DNA of 64,000 nt from Gonium pectorale (Eukaryota; Chlorophyta; Chlorophyceae; Chlamydomonadales; Volvocaceae), in assembly GCA_001584585.1 (NCBI GenBank), contig LSYV01000136.1, positions 1-64,000 on the forward strand. The letters run 5' to 3'. Shown piece after piece: positions 29,757-41,562 of the stretch. The notes beneath the pieces are model-generated. The model ran no database searches and was not told the origin of the DNA. It was given only the letters and a program-made list of their open reading frames with translations. Position numbers and translations under genes: made by a program. Position 1 is the stretch's first letter, and each line of letters opens with the position of its first letter.

Positions 29757-31011
29757 TCACTCAGCCGTCCCCTGAGCCTGCACGGTCCCACTTTCAAGCT
29801 GCCCAACAATCTCCATGATCTGGGCGGCGGGCAGCAGACCCTCGGTGCGCAGGGCCGGCTTGCCGTTCTCCTTGGGGATGAACACGATGGTCGGAAGGCC
29901 CTGGATCTGTGGGATTAATCGCATAACAGCGCGAGATGGGCAATCAAATGTGCAGGCCATTGGCTCGCTGGCTGCAATGCAGAATCTGTGCCAGACAGCA
30001 CGCGTTTGGCCCGATCACATGCGCCTTGCCGGCCCAAACCGCACCTTGAGCATGTTGCTGAGGTCGGGGTTCTCGTCCACGTCAATCTTGACCACCTTGA
30101 CCTTGCCCTCCATTTGCTCGGCAACCTGCCGATCGCAAGCGGTGCGCATGAGAAGACAATTCAGCGTAACGCCCGCACCAGGTTACTGCAAGCTCGGGGT
30201 GCGCCCTGCCCACCACTACAGGCGCGCTGCACACACCGCCCATCATCGCGGGTGTTCCCCGCGCACGCCACCCACCTGCTCCAGCTCTCGCGCCAGCAGC
30301 AGGCACGGCCCGCACCAGGTCTGCATTGGGGGATGCCCGAGGACACCAATGAAGCCAAACAGCAGGAGGTACTGAGGAGATATGTGCACAGTGTCTGTAT
30401 GGGCAGTATGGGCGTGGAGGCGTGCTGCCAGTACTACACGGCGAGGGGCCGAACTCAACCTGCGCGCCGGGTCGAAGCCTCACCGCAAAGAAGTCCACGA
30501 TTAGCGTGGTGTCGCGATTGGCAATCTCCACCTCCAGTTGCTCGCCATTGATCTTCTCAACCTGCACACGGTGGGAAGCTTGGGCCCCAAGTCTGGAGGC
30601 GGAAGCACGAGCACGGGGCAAGGAGTCGAACCCCTTTCCCCCCTTCCCCGCGAAGTCCAACAGCCCATGGCGCATGGATGCTGGGCGATGAACCGGTTGC
30701 AAGAATGGGATAGGGGTGGGCGGAACTTCCGAAGGGGTGCGTGCGGTAGGCCCGGCGGGTCACGACACACAGCGGCGCCAACAATGAGGCTGCTACGGAA
30801 AGAATACCAAGAATTTCTAAACCCGCACCTTGGCCTGCGTGACGACGCTGCGACGGAACGGTGGCTCCGACGACCGGCCACGGAGCATGCAGTCTGCCTG
30901 CGCGTGCTGCAACCCAACTGGTCGTGGCACGCACATCGGAAGGACTCGATCCCGAGCGACAGTGGCCCGCAGCACGCCGTGCCCGGCAGCTCTGGCGACG
31001 ACGTGAGACAT
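29757..31011 (-). CDS. CITRX: Plastid thioredoxin z (CITRX)
   Basis: A disulfide reductase of the chloroplast; in land plants it is bound to the plastid-encoded RNA polymerase and needed for plastid gene expression. Five exons, 31011-30829, 30561-30484, 30320-30276, 30125-30045 and 29906-29757, all joined at phase 0, give 178 residues, close to plant CITRX. The first exon is a transit peptide (Ser/Ala/Arg-rich, about 55 residues). The fold shows VDFFATWCGPC with the active-site pair C90/C93, then ARELEQVAEQM, KIDVDENPDL and the cis-proline IQGLPTIVF. The tail LRTEGLLPAAQIMEIV is the part that assigns it to CITRX rather than to the m, f, x or y types. It diverges from LSM8 387 bases away. Confidence 0.93.
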
Positions 31012-31397
31012 GGCTATCGCTCCGACACTTAATAAAGAACAGGCAAATTAGCAGCGTGACTGCACGCACATATAATGCGCGGGGGGCGCCAGTGGAGGGC
31101 TCCCAGTGCCTCCTGCTGCGCACTACTCGCGTACGGTATGCTGGGCTTGGCCGACGGCTGAATCACGGAGCACTATTTTTGCTCTCTACGTCAGTGCAGT
31201 TTGACTTGAGGAAGCCAAGTGCTCTGCACCGTCACTGGGGTCACCACTGCGCTACCCTGCCTACCTAGAAGTACTGTGGCGCCTGCCGGGAGCACTTCTC
31301 TCTTACCAGATCTTGAATGTTAGTTCAACACGACTAAGGCGCCGAGAGGTCGGCACAGGCCATCGCCGATCGGATACGCGGGAAATATAGTGCCGCC
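31012..31397. promoter_or_regulatory. Shared upstream region of CITRX and LSM8
   Basis: The start codons at 31011 (minus) and 31398 (plus) face away from each other. A TATA-like word, CATATAATGCG at 31069-31079, lies about 60 bases upstream of the CITRX ATG; whether it works is not shown by sequence alone. Confidence 0.55.
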
Positions 31398-32505
31398 ATG
31401 GCGTCAGGGGAGGCTGGGTTGGCACCGCTGGTTGGAAGTAAGTGCCCACTAACCACCGACTTGCTTCACGCGGCGTGCACGATACACACCGTGCCTCCTT
31501 CCCTGCCCGCCCTCCATCTGCCCTCTCCGCAGCCCAAATCTCCGTAATTACGAACGACGGGAAGCACTACATGGTAGGTGTGGAGCGTGCAGGCGGCATG
31601 CACCTGGTCCTCCCCGATGTGGACTTGCGCGCACGTGCAGGGCATACTCCGGGGGTACGACCAGGCGACCAACCTCTTGCTGCAGGAGTGCCAGGAGCGC
31701 GTCTACTCGACAAAGGTGGGCGATAGGCCCACTGACTGCCCGACTTCAGCAAGTGCAAGGGCAAATGCATGGCCGCGGACAAGTGGTGTTTGTCGGTTGG
31801 CTGCACACACCTCGGGGGGGGGGCGTGTGTGGCTGGCTGGCATTTTTTTCTGTGGAAATGGGGTAATGCGGAGAGGCGAGAAAGGGCGCAGGCATTGATT
31901 GGCGCAGGTCCCTTGGGCTCCTTGGGTGCTCCTTGGCGGAAAGTCTGCGCACATGTTTGCGTGAGGCGTTCCGTCCCTTGGCGTGCGCACGGCCACGATC
32001 CGGACAAGCGCCAAGCCTTCTGCACGGCAACGGGCAGAGCCCGTTTATCAGCCCGTTTATCAGCGGCCGCCCTGACCCCCGCCTTTCCTCATTGTGCAGT
32101 CTGGCGTGCAGATCATCCAGAACCCGGGGATCTACTGCATCCGCGGAGATAACGTGTGAGTGTAGGGCAAGGCGAGCACGGGGTCTTTTGAGGGAGTCCT
32201 TGCACCTGGCGGCACCGCGGTGCCCTGCTTCGGCCCCTGCGCCTGGTTGCCTTTCGCTCACAGGAACCGCTCTTGCCTCCCCTGCGCCGTTCGCGGAGCA
32301 AGAGGAAGACGCGTCCTTACGTGGACCCTTGCTGGGGCTATCCTCATACTCGCTGCGCCAGTTGTGGGCTTGGGGCCATGGCAAGGCACCCCACTCCCTC
32401 CCCCCCCCCTGCAGAGCGGTGGTGGGCGAGGTGGATGAGGAGGCAGACGCGTCACTGGACCTGAGCGCCGTGCGGGCGCCGCCGCTGCAGCCCATCCAGC
32501 ACTAG
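31398..32505 (+). CDS. LSM8: U6 snRNA-associated Sm-like protein LSM8
   Basis: LSM8 is the subunit that defines the nuclear LSM2-8 ring, which binds the U6 snRNA 3' end and acts in splicing. Exons 31398-31437, 31533-31573, 31641-31715, 32100-32155 and 32415-32505 join to 100 residues, the usual size. The Sm1 motif is ISVITNDGKH then GILRGYDQATNLLL; the Sm2 motif is YCIRGDNVAVVGEVDEE. The tail ends LDLSAVRAPPLQPIQH, equivalent to the conserved end of LSM8 orthologues, which separates it from the paralogue LSM1. The 384-base third intron contains a G-run and T-run near 31810-31850. Confidence 0.95.
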
Positions 32506-33320
32506 TGAACCCGCTGGCTGGTTCGAAGCACGGGCAAACGCGCGACTCGGTCTGTTACGGGGCGATGCGTGCTTAGCGCATGTCAGTGGGGAAGCACTGG
32601 TTGCCGTATAATGACCGGAGTGTCCTTGTGTGCTCGAGGTGTGTGGCGTGTCATAACTGCAGACTCTTGCTTGCTTCTATCCGTGGCATTCAGTGGGAGT
32701 GCGTGCGAAGGCCAGCGCTGGGCTGCGATGCCGTGGCGATGCTTGCCGTCTTGTAGCGGGTGCAGGCGACGCGTCCCTGACTTCCTGTCCACTGTGTCTG
32801 ATGTGATGCCCAGCCACGGGGGCCGACCGTGGCAGTTCGGACACCGTTTTCACGCGTTCACAAATGTGTGACTGCAAATGGGAGGGTTGGAGTGAATTTA
32901 ACCACCTGGCACGTGAGGCAACGGGTTTGGTGCCTTGAGAGTATGCGTTATCCAGGGTCTTGCGTCACCGCCACTTGTGCTCAACGATCGTGGTTTGGGC
33001 AAAGACCACATGTCGAACTGCCATATGTCTGAACCCTGCCGTGACTCCCACTACGGGCGCACAGTTGAAGGTCAATGACTGCGAGGCGTTTCTTTTGCAT
33101 GCTCTGGCCCCGACCATTCTCCAAACAGCGTATCAACCGGACGTGGGCACTTCAGCCAGGACCGTGAAGAACATGGAAAGCGAATACCAGCGCAAACCGT
33201 GTCGCGGTTTCATGCACAGCTATTCAGGAAAAAACGCAGCACAGGCAACAGATGCGTGCAACTTTCACTTATCAAGAGCCAGGTAACCTAGACGCAGTAC
33301 CGGACAGACCACCGACGTAC
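32506..33320. other. Intergenic region between converging LSM8 and SET/MYND genes
   Basis: No coding sequence is recognised. Both neighbouring genes end here. I saw no exact TGTAA on either strand in a visual read. Confidence 0.5.
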
Positions 33321-36300
33321 TCAACAACCCCACATGTGCCACTGGAGACAGGAGTGCAGCTGGCGCGCATCGGCCAGCAGGGCTGCCCCCGGCCGCCCTG
33401 CGCCCCGCACGCCCGTCACCAGCTGCGCAAGGCCAGGGCGGACGGCGCCCTCATGCTCCTCCCCTGGCCGTCCGCACCTGGGGCAAGCCCCCTCCTGGTA
33501 CGGACCCGCGGGAGCATCCACATGACTGGATGCCTGCCGCGCTGCCTCCCCCACGGATAGGAGCTCAACTAACAGCCCCAGCTCGTACAGCACCTCTGTA
33601 CTGCAGCTGCCGTATACGGCCGTAAGGCCCGCAAGGCTCTCCGCCACGCACCGGGCAGCGTCCGCTGCGAGGTCCGTCAGGTCGGCCGCCGCCGGCGCCG
33701 CCCCGTCGGCAGCGGAGGCCCGGCTTGTCCTGTCTAGACCGTTGCCGGTAGCCCTCCCCGCGGCGTTTGCGCTGACGAGAACGGTTATGGCGGCTTCACC
33801 CAGTCGGTGCAGCGTGGCCCCCAGCAACCTGCTGCTGCGCGGGAGAACCCCCCGCCGCAGCTCGGCCGCACGCTGCAGCGAGCGCCACTCCCGCAGCAGC
33901 CCCGGCACCGACCCGGCTCTGTCCGACACTTGCGGCGCAGCGTAGGAGTTACCGGGGCCGGCAGCGCACAGAGCTTCACCCCCGCTTCTACCTGTACACG
34001 TCCCGACAGCAGCCGAAGCATCGCCCAGCATCTCCAACGCACAGGCCTCTATCTTAAGCGCCTCCGCCAGGACCGCCGCTGCAGCACACTCGGCAGCTGC
34101 AGGTAGAGCGCTCCCGCACGCCGCGCAGACCAAAGCGCAGCTGCGGCGCGCATGCCCTCCGCCGCTGGAGCCTTCGCAAGGTGAGCCGTCGCCACCTTCG
34201 GCCGCGTCGCAGGGGCGGCACAGCGCTGCGACCCGCGGGTCGGACGGCAGCACCGCAGGCGGCGGCTCCAGGCCGTCGCCCCTCCCGGCTGTGCGGCACG
34301 CGGGGCAGCTGAGGCCCCACACGGCGGCGTCCAGCGCGCGGCAGCGCCCGACGTCGCAGCACTCCTCGCAGGCGCACGTGAAGGCGTACTGGGCCTGGAG
34401 AGGGGCCCGGAGTCCGGGCGGTTAGGATGGGGATTGGGCAACGAAGACGCTTGACGAAGAGCATGCAGGGCGCCTGCGCGACTGGCATTGTCTCATCGCA
34501 CTATGTACACGCAGCTGCGTGTCCCTCGACGCACACAAGGCGAAGTCTGGATCGCCCTCCTACGCGGACATACACGTTCGGAGTTGAAAGTCGTTCCTTT
34601 CCAAAATTAGCCCCAGCTGCCGAATGCATGTGACGTCGCCGCCGGCACACGCACCTTGAGCTCCGTGATGCGCTGCTCTCGGGGCACCTTGCCGCGCTGG
34701 GGGCCGTAGCTGATGGTGAGCTGGGACCCGGGAGCTACCGGCCGACACGTGCGCGCAATCAGCTGCAGACCCCGGAACCTGGGGAGGGACGTGGGCGGCG
34801 GAAGCCTGTATGCAACGGCTTTGTTCAGCAGCGGCGCCCTCCGCCAAGTCCTCGGCCCCGGCACAAAGCCGCGCGAGGGCCCCATGCAACGCACGCGAGG
34901 CTCCGCGGCAGGCTGGCAATCGGCGCAAGCACCGCACAGCCCTGGCCACCCACAGCACCGTCAGCAAGCTCTAGATCGTATCGGCCCCGTACCAGGTTGA
35001 TGTCGTTGGCGTGCCGCACCTGAGCCCAAGGTTGGGGCGGCAGCTGTGGTTGAGGGCGGCCGCCACCGGGTACAGCGCCAGGGCCAGCCGGTCCCCGGGT
35101 CCACACGACGCATCGGGCTGTACGGCCACCCCGTTGACCCGGATACGGCACAGCGCCAGGAACAGCTCCAGGCCGGACACCTCGGGTGGCCGCAGCCCTG
35201 CGACGGGCACTGCGCCGCTCAGCCACCGCTGTGGCGGGCGGCGCGGGCGGCGGTCCTGGCCTCCACCGCCCGCAGCCCCGAGGAACATTCCCGCCGCGGC
35301 AGCGACCAGGCCCTCCGCTCCAGCACCACCCATGGCCTGCCGCTGCGTCCTCAGCGCGTCCGCGGCTGCGGCCGCCGGCTCCTGGCCCCCCGGCTGCAGC
35401 TTCATGCGCTGCCAGCGGCGCAGCGCAGCGTGGCATGCTGATCGGTACGCAGCTGCGGTCACCACCGCCAACACAGCCACGGAGAACAGCTCCGCAGGAG
35501 GCAAGCTGCGGGGGCCGAGACCGGGTCACGACGCGGAGGGAGACCGGGTCAGGACTGGTTCCGTCGTCAAGTTAGCCAGTGGTACAGAGCAGACGGCCAG
35601 TAGTTCCAGACACCCTCCAGGAATCGCCACAAAACCGACTCCTGCGTACAGGTCTGAAGAGCATCCGCAGTCACTCACGCGTCGTCGTGCGCCAGTAGGC
35701 CGTCCAGGACTTGGCGTGTGAGGGCCGGTGGCGGCGCCGGCTGGCAGCCCGGTGCACAGGGCCGTGCACGAGCTCCACCAGTGTCAGCATCGCAGCTGGC
35801 GCCTGGACCAGACGGACCACCTGCGATGGCAGCTCCACCCCCGCCCGCCAAGCCCTTGCAGCCTCCAGGCCCGTCCGCTGGCTGTGCAGGGCCCGCTGGC
35901 GCGGGGCTCGACCCCACACCTGCCACCGCCTGCTCCGCTGCCGCCGGCGGCACCGCCTCCTCCGCGGCCGCCAGACGCACCAGCCTGCACGCCAGCAGCG
36001 CCTCCTCGGGCAGCACCGCGCCCCAGGGCAGGCCGCACTCGCAGCCGCCCGGCACGTGGAAGGAATCCGAGTCCCTGCAGGGCAGGCCAGTCAGGCGGCA
36101 AGTGCGTCTTGGTGAGAGCGGGCAACAGGCCATAGCTGCAAGCCCGCCCGTACCGGGATTGCAGCGGCTGGCTCCCCTGGGCAAGAGCTAGGGGTCCCTG
36201 GCAGCTTGGCGACCTAGCAGTTCCCCGTCAGGTAGGGGCATGCCGCGAAAGGGAGGCACGTTCCGACCCTCTTTGCGAGACGGCCCGGTCGCACCAAAAA

Positions 36301-38290
36301 GGCGTGGGTACATCCCCAAGCGCCGCGTACCCTGACAAGCATTCCTCAGTCCTGTCCTAACGAGGGCGTTAGCAACCAACCCTTCAAGCCGCTTGCAAAT
36401 GTATGAAATTAAACCCTTGCCCACCTTGCAGATGCAGGCGCAGACAAGCGATACCGTAATTGAGGAAATGCCTAAGACCTCCATCAGCCATTGCCGGGGA
36501 GGACTCGTCGCGTGGCGTCGCCCACCTGCAGTACGTGCTGCAGTACAGCGCCATGGGGCAGAACAGGCAAGGGTAGGGGGCAGCCGCCGCCGCCTGTCGA
36601 CCGCCCTCCAGCGGCGCAGTGCAGTGCCAGCAGCGCAGCGACGCATCGCCGCTGCCGCCTCCGCTGGGGCTGACCCCGGGGCGGCGGCGCCGCCAGCGCT
36701 TAAGCAGTACGGTAGCCAGTGGCCTATCGTACAGCACGTCTAGGGCGGGCGGCAGGGGCGGCCCCGCGGCGTCTACCGCCAAGTGGGCGCCCAGCTCGGC
36801 CGATCGCGCTGCCCTGACCCGCGGGTCGGTGCCCTCCACAGGACTCCTCTCTAGTGTGGCCGCGAGGGGCATCGGGCCCGTCAGCCCAGCCGCGGCCCCA
36901 CCGGGCGCGTCATCGGTCGTTTGCTGCTGCGCCCGCTGCTGGTCCCGCAGCAGCTCCGACAGCAGCGCGGCGGCCTCATCGGGGCGCGGGGCCTGCTGTG
37001 CACCACCGGGCCCACCGCGTCCGCCGCCCGGGTCGGTCGGGGCCGGCAGGGCCCGCCTGCAGTCCGCCACGGCACCGTCCAAGTCTCCCAGCAGCCGGCG
37101 GGCGCACGCGGAGCGATAGTACGCCTGTGCGCCGAGAGCACGTGTGCGCGGGGGAGCATGCCAAACGTCAGGACCACAGGAACTGCAAACCCGAGAGCCG
37201 CATCACTGTACAGGGGTTACTGAGGGCGGTGCCGGCCCCAACAGAGCACGAGCATGCTGAACGGGAGCCCAGGCAGGCCAGCGCCACCGCATGGCCGGTA
37301 ACCCCAGCTTGCACCGCACCTTTGGCCAGCCGGGATCCGCGCGGATGGCGCACTGCGCATCCTCCAGGGCCGCTGCGGGCGCGGGGGGCGCCAGCCGCAG
37401 CAGCGCGGCCGCACGGTTGCTGAAGAGGCGGCTGGCCGCTATGCTCCCCGCCGGGTTGAGCGCTTGCTGGTGCTGCAGGGCCTCTGCAGAGGTCCAGCAG
37501 GGATAAGGCCTCAGCCGGCAGGCACACTATCAGCACAATGCAGAACGGTATCGGCGTCTCCGATGTGAGGGCCGCTCCCGTTCCAAATACACGCACACAG
37601 TGCGCCTTACCCGTGTACGCCTGGATTGCAGCTTCGTGAGATCCCGCCTGGAACAGCGCGTTACCGCGAGCCCGCGCGGCGTCTGCTTGGTCCTGGCTGG
37701 GGGCGCAACCCTGCGTCCATGACCCGGGCGTCAAGCGGATTGCAAGACCACGGCCACAAGACATCTGCCTAGACTCCACGTCTCCGTACCGACGGCGACA
37801 GAGCCATCCAATCGTCCCCACTAAAGACCTATTACGGCAGGCACGACCAACGGAATGCTCACTAGCAAGTACCCATGAAGAAAGCAAACTGGGGACATTC
37901 CCAACGCACCACAGCAGCCCCGTAAACTCTGTAAGACATTGAGTCAGCAGGATCCATAAAGCAAGAATATGAGCAGAGGGAGCGAAATCCCGCTTGACTC
38001 CCGCTGCCCACGCCCCCCCCCCCCGTTTCCCTTTCTATTACCCACCCCCCACCCACCCCAACCCGGTCAACTAGGGTTTGTGTCGGAACGCTTTGTGGCA
38101 CGCGACAGCCGGCCACGCCCACCTCGACGTCCCCGGCAGTCAGCTGACCGACGAAATCCACGAACACATTCGGCTGCGCGAGAAGGGCCCGCTCTATTGC
38201 GGCGACCAATGTGCCAGCATCCGCGGGATGACGTCGAAGCTCCGAGGCAACCAGGACGTTCCCCCACGCAAGCGCCTTCAATTGATCCAT
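33321..38290 (-). CDS. TPR/MYND/SET-domain protein, SMYD4-like
   Basis: Probable protein-lysine methyltransferase. Exons 38290-38123, 37692-37611, 37483-37320, 37124-36526, 36074-35679, 35505-35020, 34778-34655 and 34394-33321 join in frame to 1030 residues. TPR helices occupy about residues 57-165 (ARARGNALFQAG, SRLFSNRAAALLRL, AYYRSACARRLLGDLDGA). A MYND-type zinc cluster lies near 302-337 (CWHC, CLFC, ALYCSTYC) and continues into HVPGGCECG. The SET core has ALNHSCRPN (622-630) and the catalytic-region LTISYGP (Y656), followed by the post-SET cysteines FTCACEECC (680-686). The order TPR, split SET with MYND, SET, post-SET is that of SMYD4. The C-terminal 340 residues are Ala/Gly-rich with further CxxC pairs and a final helical part (STEVLYELGLLVELL). 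An upstream in-frame ATG at 38410 is possible. The substrate cannot be read from sequence. Confidence 0.88.
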
Positions 38291-38625
38291 GCAGCGCGCC
38301 GAGCCGCACCCGGAGAGTGAGGGCTTGGCGCCGACCCGCAGAAAATGCCAAACAACCAGCCGTACTTGCGCCGAGCAGACGCTTCGCAGCCCAGCGGCGC
38401 CAGCGCACAAACCTCACTGTGCATTACGCATACGCACGTGCCAGAAGTACAGGTCACAAGAGTGGGGCCTGCAGCGCAGCGCGCAGCGACTCATTCAATT
38501 GCAATTTGCGAAGAGAGGGACAGTTAAGGCCCACGCTCCAAATCCAGAGGAGAACGTAGTAAGCTCCCGCCGTGGGCTTGATAGCCAAAGCAGCGCCGCC
38601 GGACCGCCCAATCGATTCCCCGATC
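38291..38625. promoter_or_regulatory. Shared upstream region of the SET/MYND and PLMT genes
   Basis: The two start codons (38290 minus, 38626 plus) diverge across 335 bases. If the SET/MYND gene starts at the upstream in-frame ATG (38410), the interval shrinks to about 215 bases. No specific operator-like element is recognised. Confidence 0.5.
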
Positions 38626-40048
38626 ATGGCAGAGACGGAGGCCTGGATCCCGCAGGCAGCGCAGCTCTGCCAGCCGCTCCCTAGCTCACCTCTCTACTCG
38701 ACGCCGGCGTTTCTGTTTGTGATCGCTCTCCCGCACCTTATCTATGCGTTGGTGTGGCTGTCGCCCAAGGTGTGGTGGGGCACCTTTGGGAAGAATTCAT
38801 TGCCGCTCTTCGCCTCCGTGGGCATCTTTGGCAAGGGTAAGTGGGTACGGGAAACGTGTGGGCAAGGGACAAGGGGCGGCAGGGGAGGCTGTGCCTGGGT
38901 ATGGCGAGGGCCACGGCGCACGGGAGGCTACTCCCAATGGTGCTCACGCGTTGTGCTCAACTGGCTGACGCAAAGTATGGGGCCCGTGCTGGAGGTATGC
39001 ACTACGGCGCGTCGTCCGCTTGTCCATGAGGCCTGCGTGGGAGCAGCGCACGGGCTGCATGAGCTGCCTGGCTGCAGGCGTGCATGCCTGTGTAGTGGCG
39101 AGCCACCTCGCTCGCTCGCCACTACTCACACCTGTTAGCAACCACATGCCTCGGCTGTATCGGTGCTCGCAAGGCGGCCTACCGGTCCGGTCTGGTCCTC
39201 CTCAAATCGCGAAGCGGTGCACTTGCGGCTGGTCTTGGCTTGAGCAAGCGCACTCGCACCTGGTGGGCGAGCATTACCCCTTCTCACACGCACTGCTGCA
39301 CACGATCTTCCTGCTCTTACCGGTGGTATGCCCTTGGCGTTATCACGCCCCGCAGTCCTGCAGTTCAGCACCATGGTCCTTTGGCTGTGGTCCTCGCAGC
39401 CCACCGGCCTGTGCTTCCGGCAGCCGCTCGCGCTGTGGCAGGTGCTGCTGGCCGCTGCCCTCATTGGCTACGGGCAGGTGGGCGAGGCGCCCGTTAGCAG
39501 ACGTGCAGGGGGGGGCGACGCTGCCCGCCTGCTCGGGAGCACATGTCGCTCATGGGCTGCGTCAGCGCGTGGGTGGCTGTTGCTCGTCGTCAGTCCCCTG
39601 TAGCTGCAATCAGGGCGCAGGCCATTGGTGCGTCAGCACTCGCGGTCCGCCAGTAGGCACGTGGTTCCGTTCCGTGCGCATCTGCTGCAGGGGCGAGCGT
39701 TAGGGCTCCCTGCCGTCTAATCCGCGCCAAGTCGCACCCCTTGTGCCGCCGCCCTACCATCGCCGCTAAGCCCCTCCGACCCCCCTGCAGGCTCTCAACC
39801 TGGGCACCTACCGCGCACTCGGCCTGGCCGGCGTGTACTACGGCTGCCGCCTGGGCCGCAGCGTCCCGTGGGTCAAGGGGTGGCCCTTCAACGCCATCAG
39901 CCACCCGCAGTACGTGGGCAGCACCATGACCATCTGGGGCGCGCTGGCGCTCTTCCACACCGCGGCGCCCATGCCGCTGTCGTTCTTCATCGGCATCTAC
40001 TGGACCTGCATGTACATCATGTCTGGGTATATTGAGGACACATTGTGA
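38626..40048 (+). CDS. PLMT: Phosphatidyl-N-methylethanolamine N-methyltransferase
   Basis: An integral membrane enzyme of the ER that adds methyl groups from S-adenosylmethionine to phosphatidylethanolamine derivatives on the way to phosphatidylcholine. Exons 38626-38836, 39356-39477 and 39791-40048 give 196 residues, the length of plant PLMT and animal PEMT class enzymes. Hydrophobic segments are visible at about 23-42, 74-86, 97-108 and 160-190. The family signatures are ALNLGTYRALG, GVYYG and the strongly conserved FNAISHPQYVGS (H149). It ends with the acidic YIEDTL. The first 17 codons upstream of 38626 are open but start with GTG, so the ATG at 38626 is chosen. It diverges from the SET/MYND gene. 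C. reinhardtii is reported to lack phosphatidylcholine, so its presence here is informative. Confidence 0.9.
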
Positions 40049-40782
40049 GGCAGGCAGGTTGTCGGGGCCCGAACGGTTGCAGGATGCGGCGGCTGCGTTG
40101 CCGGAAGCGTTTGAGCAGGTTGGCTTTCTGTTGAGCAGAGTTGTGCTGTTCAGTTGCTGTTGTCGGACACCGATATAAGAGCGTCAGCAAGGACGGATAT
40201 GTGCGGCGGCCCCACGGCTGTTGTTCGCGAATGTGCTGGCCCAGTCTAGGGCTTCGTGGGAAGTTCTTGTGGCATCCGGACGACGCACAGCGAGCGTGCA
40301 ACGCATTGCACGGGCTGCACGCATATCATGCGCCGGCGACCTCGCGATCTGATGGGATAACAGGTGTGAGCACGGGCGCATAAGTGGAGTGAAGGACCTT
40401 ACTGGCGCAGGGAGGGACCGAGTTGTTGGCATTGCCAGGTTGGCGTTGGAGGTCGCAGCGGCCGCTATGGACATGCGCTCGGCGCAAAGAATGATACAAA
40501 CAGTCAATGCTCCACGTGACTCTCCGACGGACATGATACGGTAGATGCCCCAAGCCGGCAAGATAACGAGACGTGTGGGTGGTCCCGCGCTCACATAATG
40601 CGGGGTTACTTACATACGAAGGCACTGCCGCTGCCCGCCCTGCTCCAGCAATGCTACGGCGCTTTACCGGGCAGGAGTTCGTGGCCCTGTGCCCCGCCGC
40701 CGCTGGGTCACGCGCTGGACCGTCACCCCGGCTGCTACTCTTGGACTACCAAAGCAGGGGACGGAGCTCTGGGCCTTTGGGT

Positions 40783-40869
40783 CAAAAAAAAAGAAATCTG
40801 CAGAGAAAGGGAGCCCGCCTGTACGACCATACACATCCAAAGGCGCGACGTTTTCAGTAGGGCGGGCGG
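40783..40869 (-). repeat. Dispersed repeat R1, copy 2
   Basis: Reverse-complement orientation relative to the copy at 58042: an A-run with AAGAAATCTGCAGAG, GGGAGCCCGCCT, ACGACCATACAC, AAAGGCGCGACG and GTAGGGCGGGCGG. It is followed directly by another purine-rich tail and GCGGGCGG, as if two copies were nested or fused. Confidence 0.8.
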
Positions 40870-41150
40870 TTAAAAAAGAGAACCAGAAACGGGGAAGGCA
40901 GCCGCGGGCGGTTAAAGGTCGCTAGTCCAATAATTGGCAGCGAATTGGCCATACCCATGTGCATAACCCTCGAGAAGATATTCTGCTAACCTTCTCTGCA
41001 CTTTCAGGTTGCAGGAGGCCGTCCAGGATAGGCGCATGCGTGTGGCATCATCGGCGCTGGAGCCAGCAGGAGCCAATCCAGGCTACGGGCCTCGGCTGGA
41101 ATGCTTGGGTGGTCTGCGTGCCAGGGCCGGCGCGCAGCTGACATGGCTGA

Positions 41151-41262
41151 CAAAAAAGAGAGAAACCTGCACAGAAAGAGGGAGCCCGCCTCTACGGCCA
41201 TACACGCCCGAAGGCGTGACGTTTCCAATGGGGCGGGCGGGTACAGAGCAAGACATGTGACG
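41151..41262 (-). repeat. Dispersed repeat R1, copy 3 (well preserved)
   Basis: It shares more than 100 bases with 58042-58150 in opposite orientation, including the outer flank ACAGAGCAAGACATGTGACG, which defines one end of the element. The other end is AAAAAAGAGAGAAACCTGCA. Confidence 0.85.
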
Positions 41263-41467
41263 TTCGTCCCGCCCCCCAACGCCTGCGAGCCGACGCAGCC
41301 AGAGCGCGCCAGAGCTGCCAGAGCTGGTTTGACGCTCTGGCATAAGGCAGCCTACGTCTATGCCGGGTGGGGGTCAAGCAGTGCCTCGCAGCGGCCGGGG
41401 CATGGAGTTGCCAGACTTCTCCGAAGAAGTCACCTCTCTTATGCCCCAATCCGCCCCGGATGTTAGA

Positions 41468-41562
41468 TAGGGCAGGGTTTCGGTGGTCCTCGTCACGGGA
41501 GGGCTATCTATCCCTCCCGATGCTGGCGCCCTTTCTCGCCTCTTTTCCTGTAACCATTCCAC
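41468..41562 (+). repeat. Dispersed repeat R2, copy 1
   Basis: About 95 bases match 56964-57058: AGGGCAGGGTTTCGGTGGT, CTCGTCACGGGAGGGCT, TCCCTCCCG, GCCCTTTCTCGCCTCT and CCTGTAACC. GGGAGGGCT and the following TCCCTCCC can pair as a hairpin. Confidence 0.8.

Noticed and set aside
30601..30720. Possible tRNA (minus strand, a GGTTCGACTCC-like T arm)
   Set aside because: No matching acceptor stem, D arm or anticodon stem can be folded around it, and it lies in a CITRX intron.
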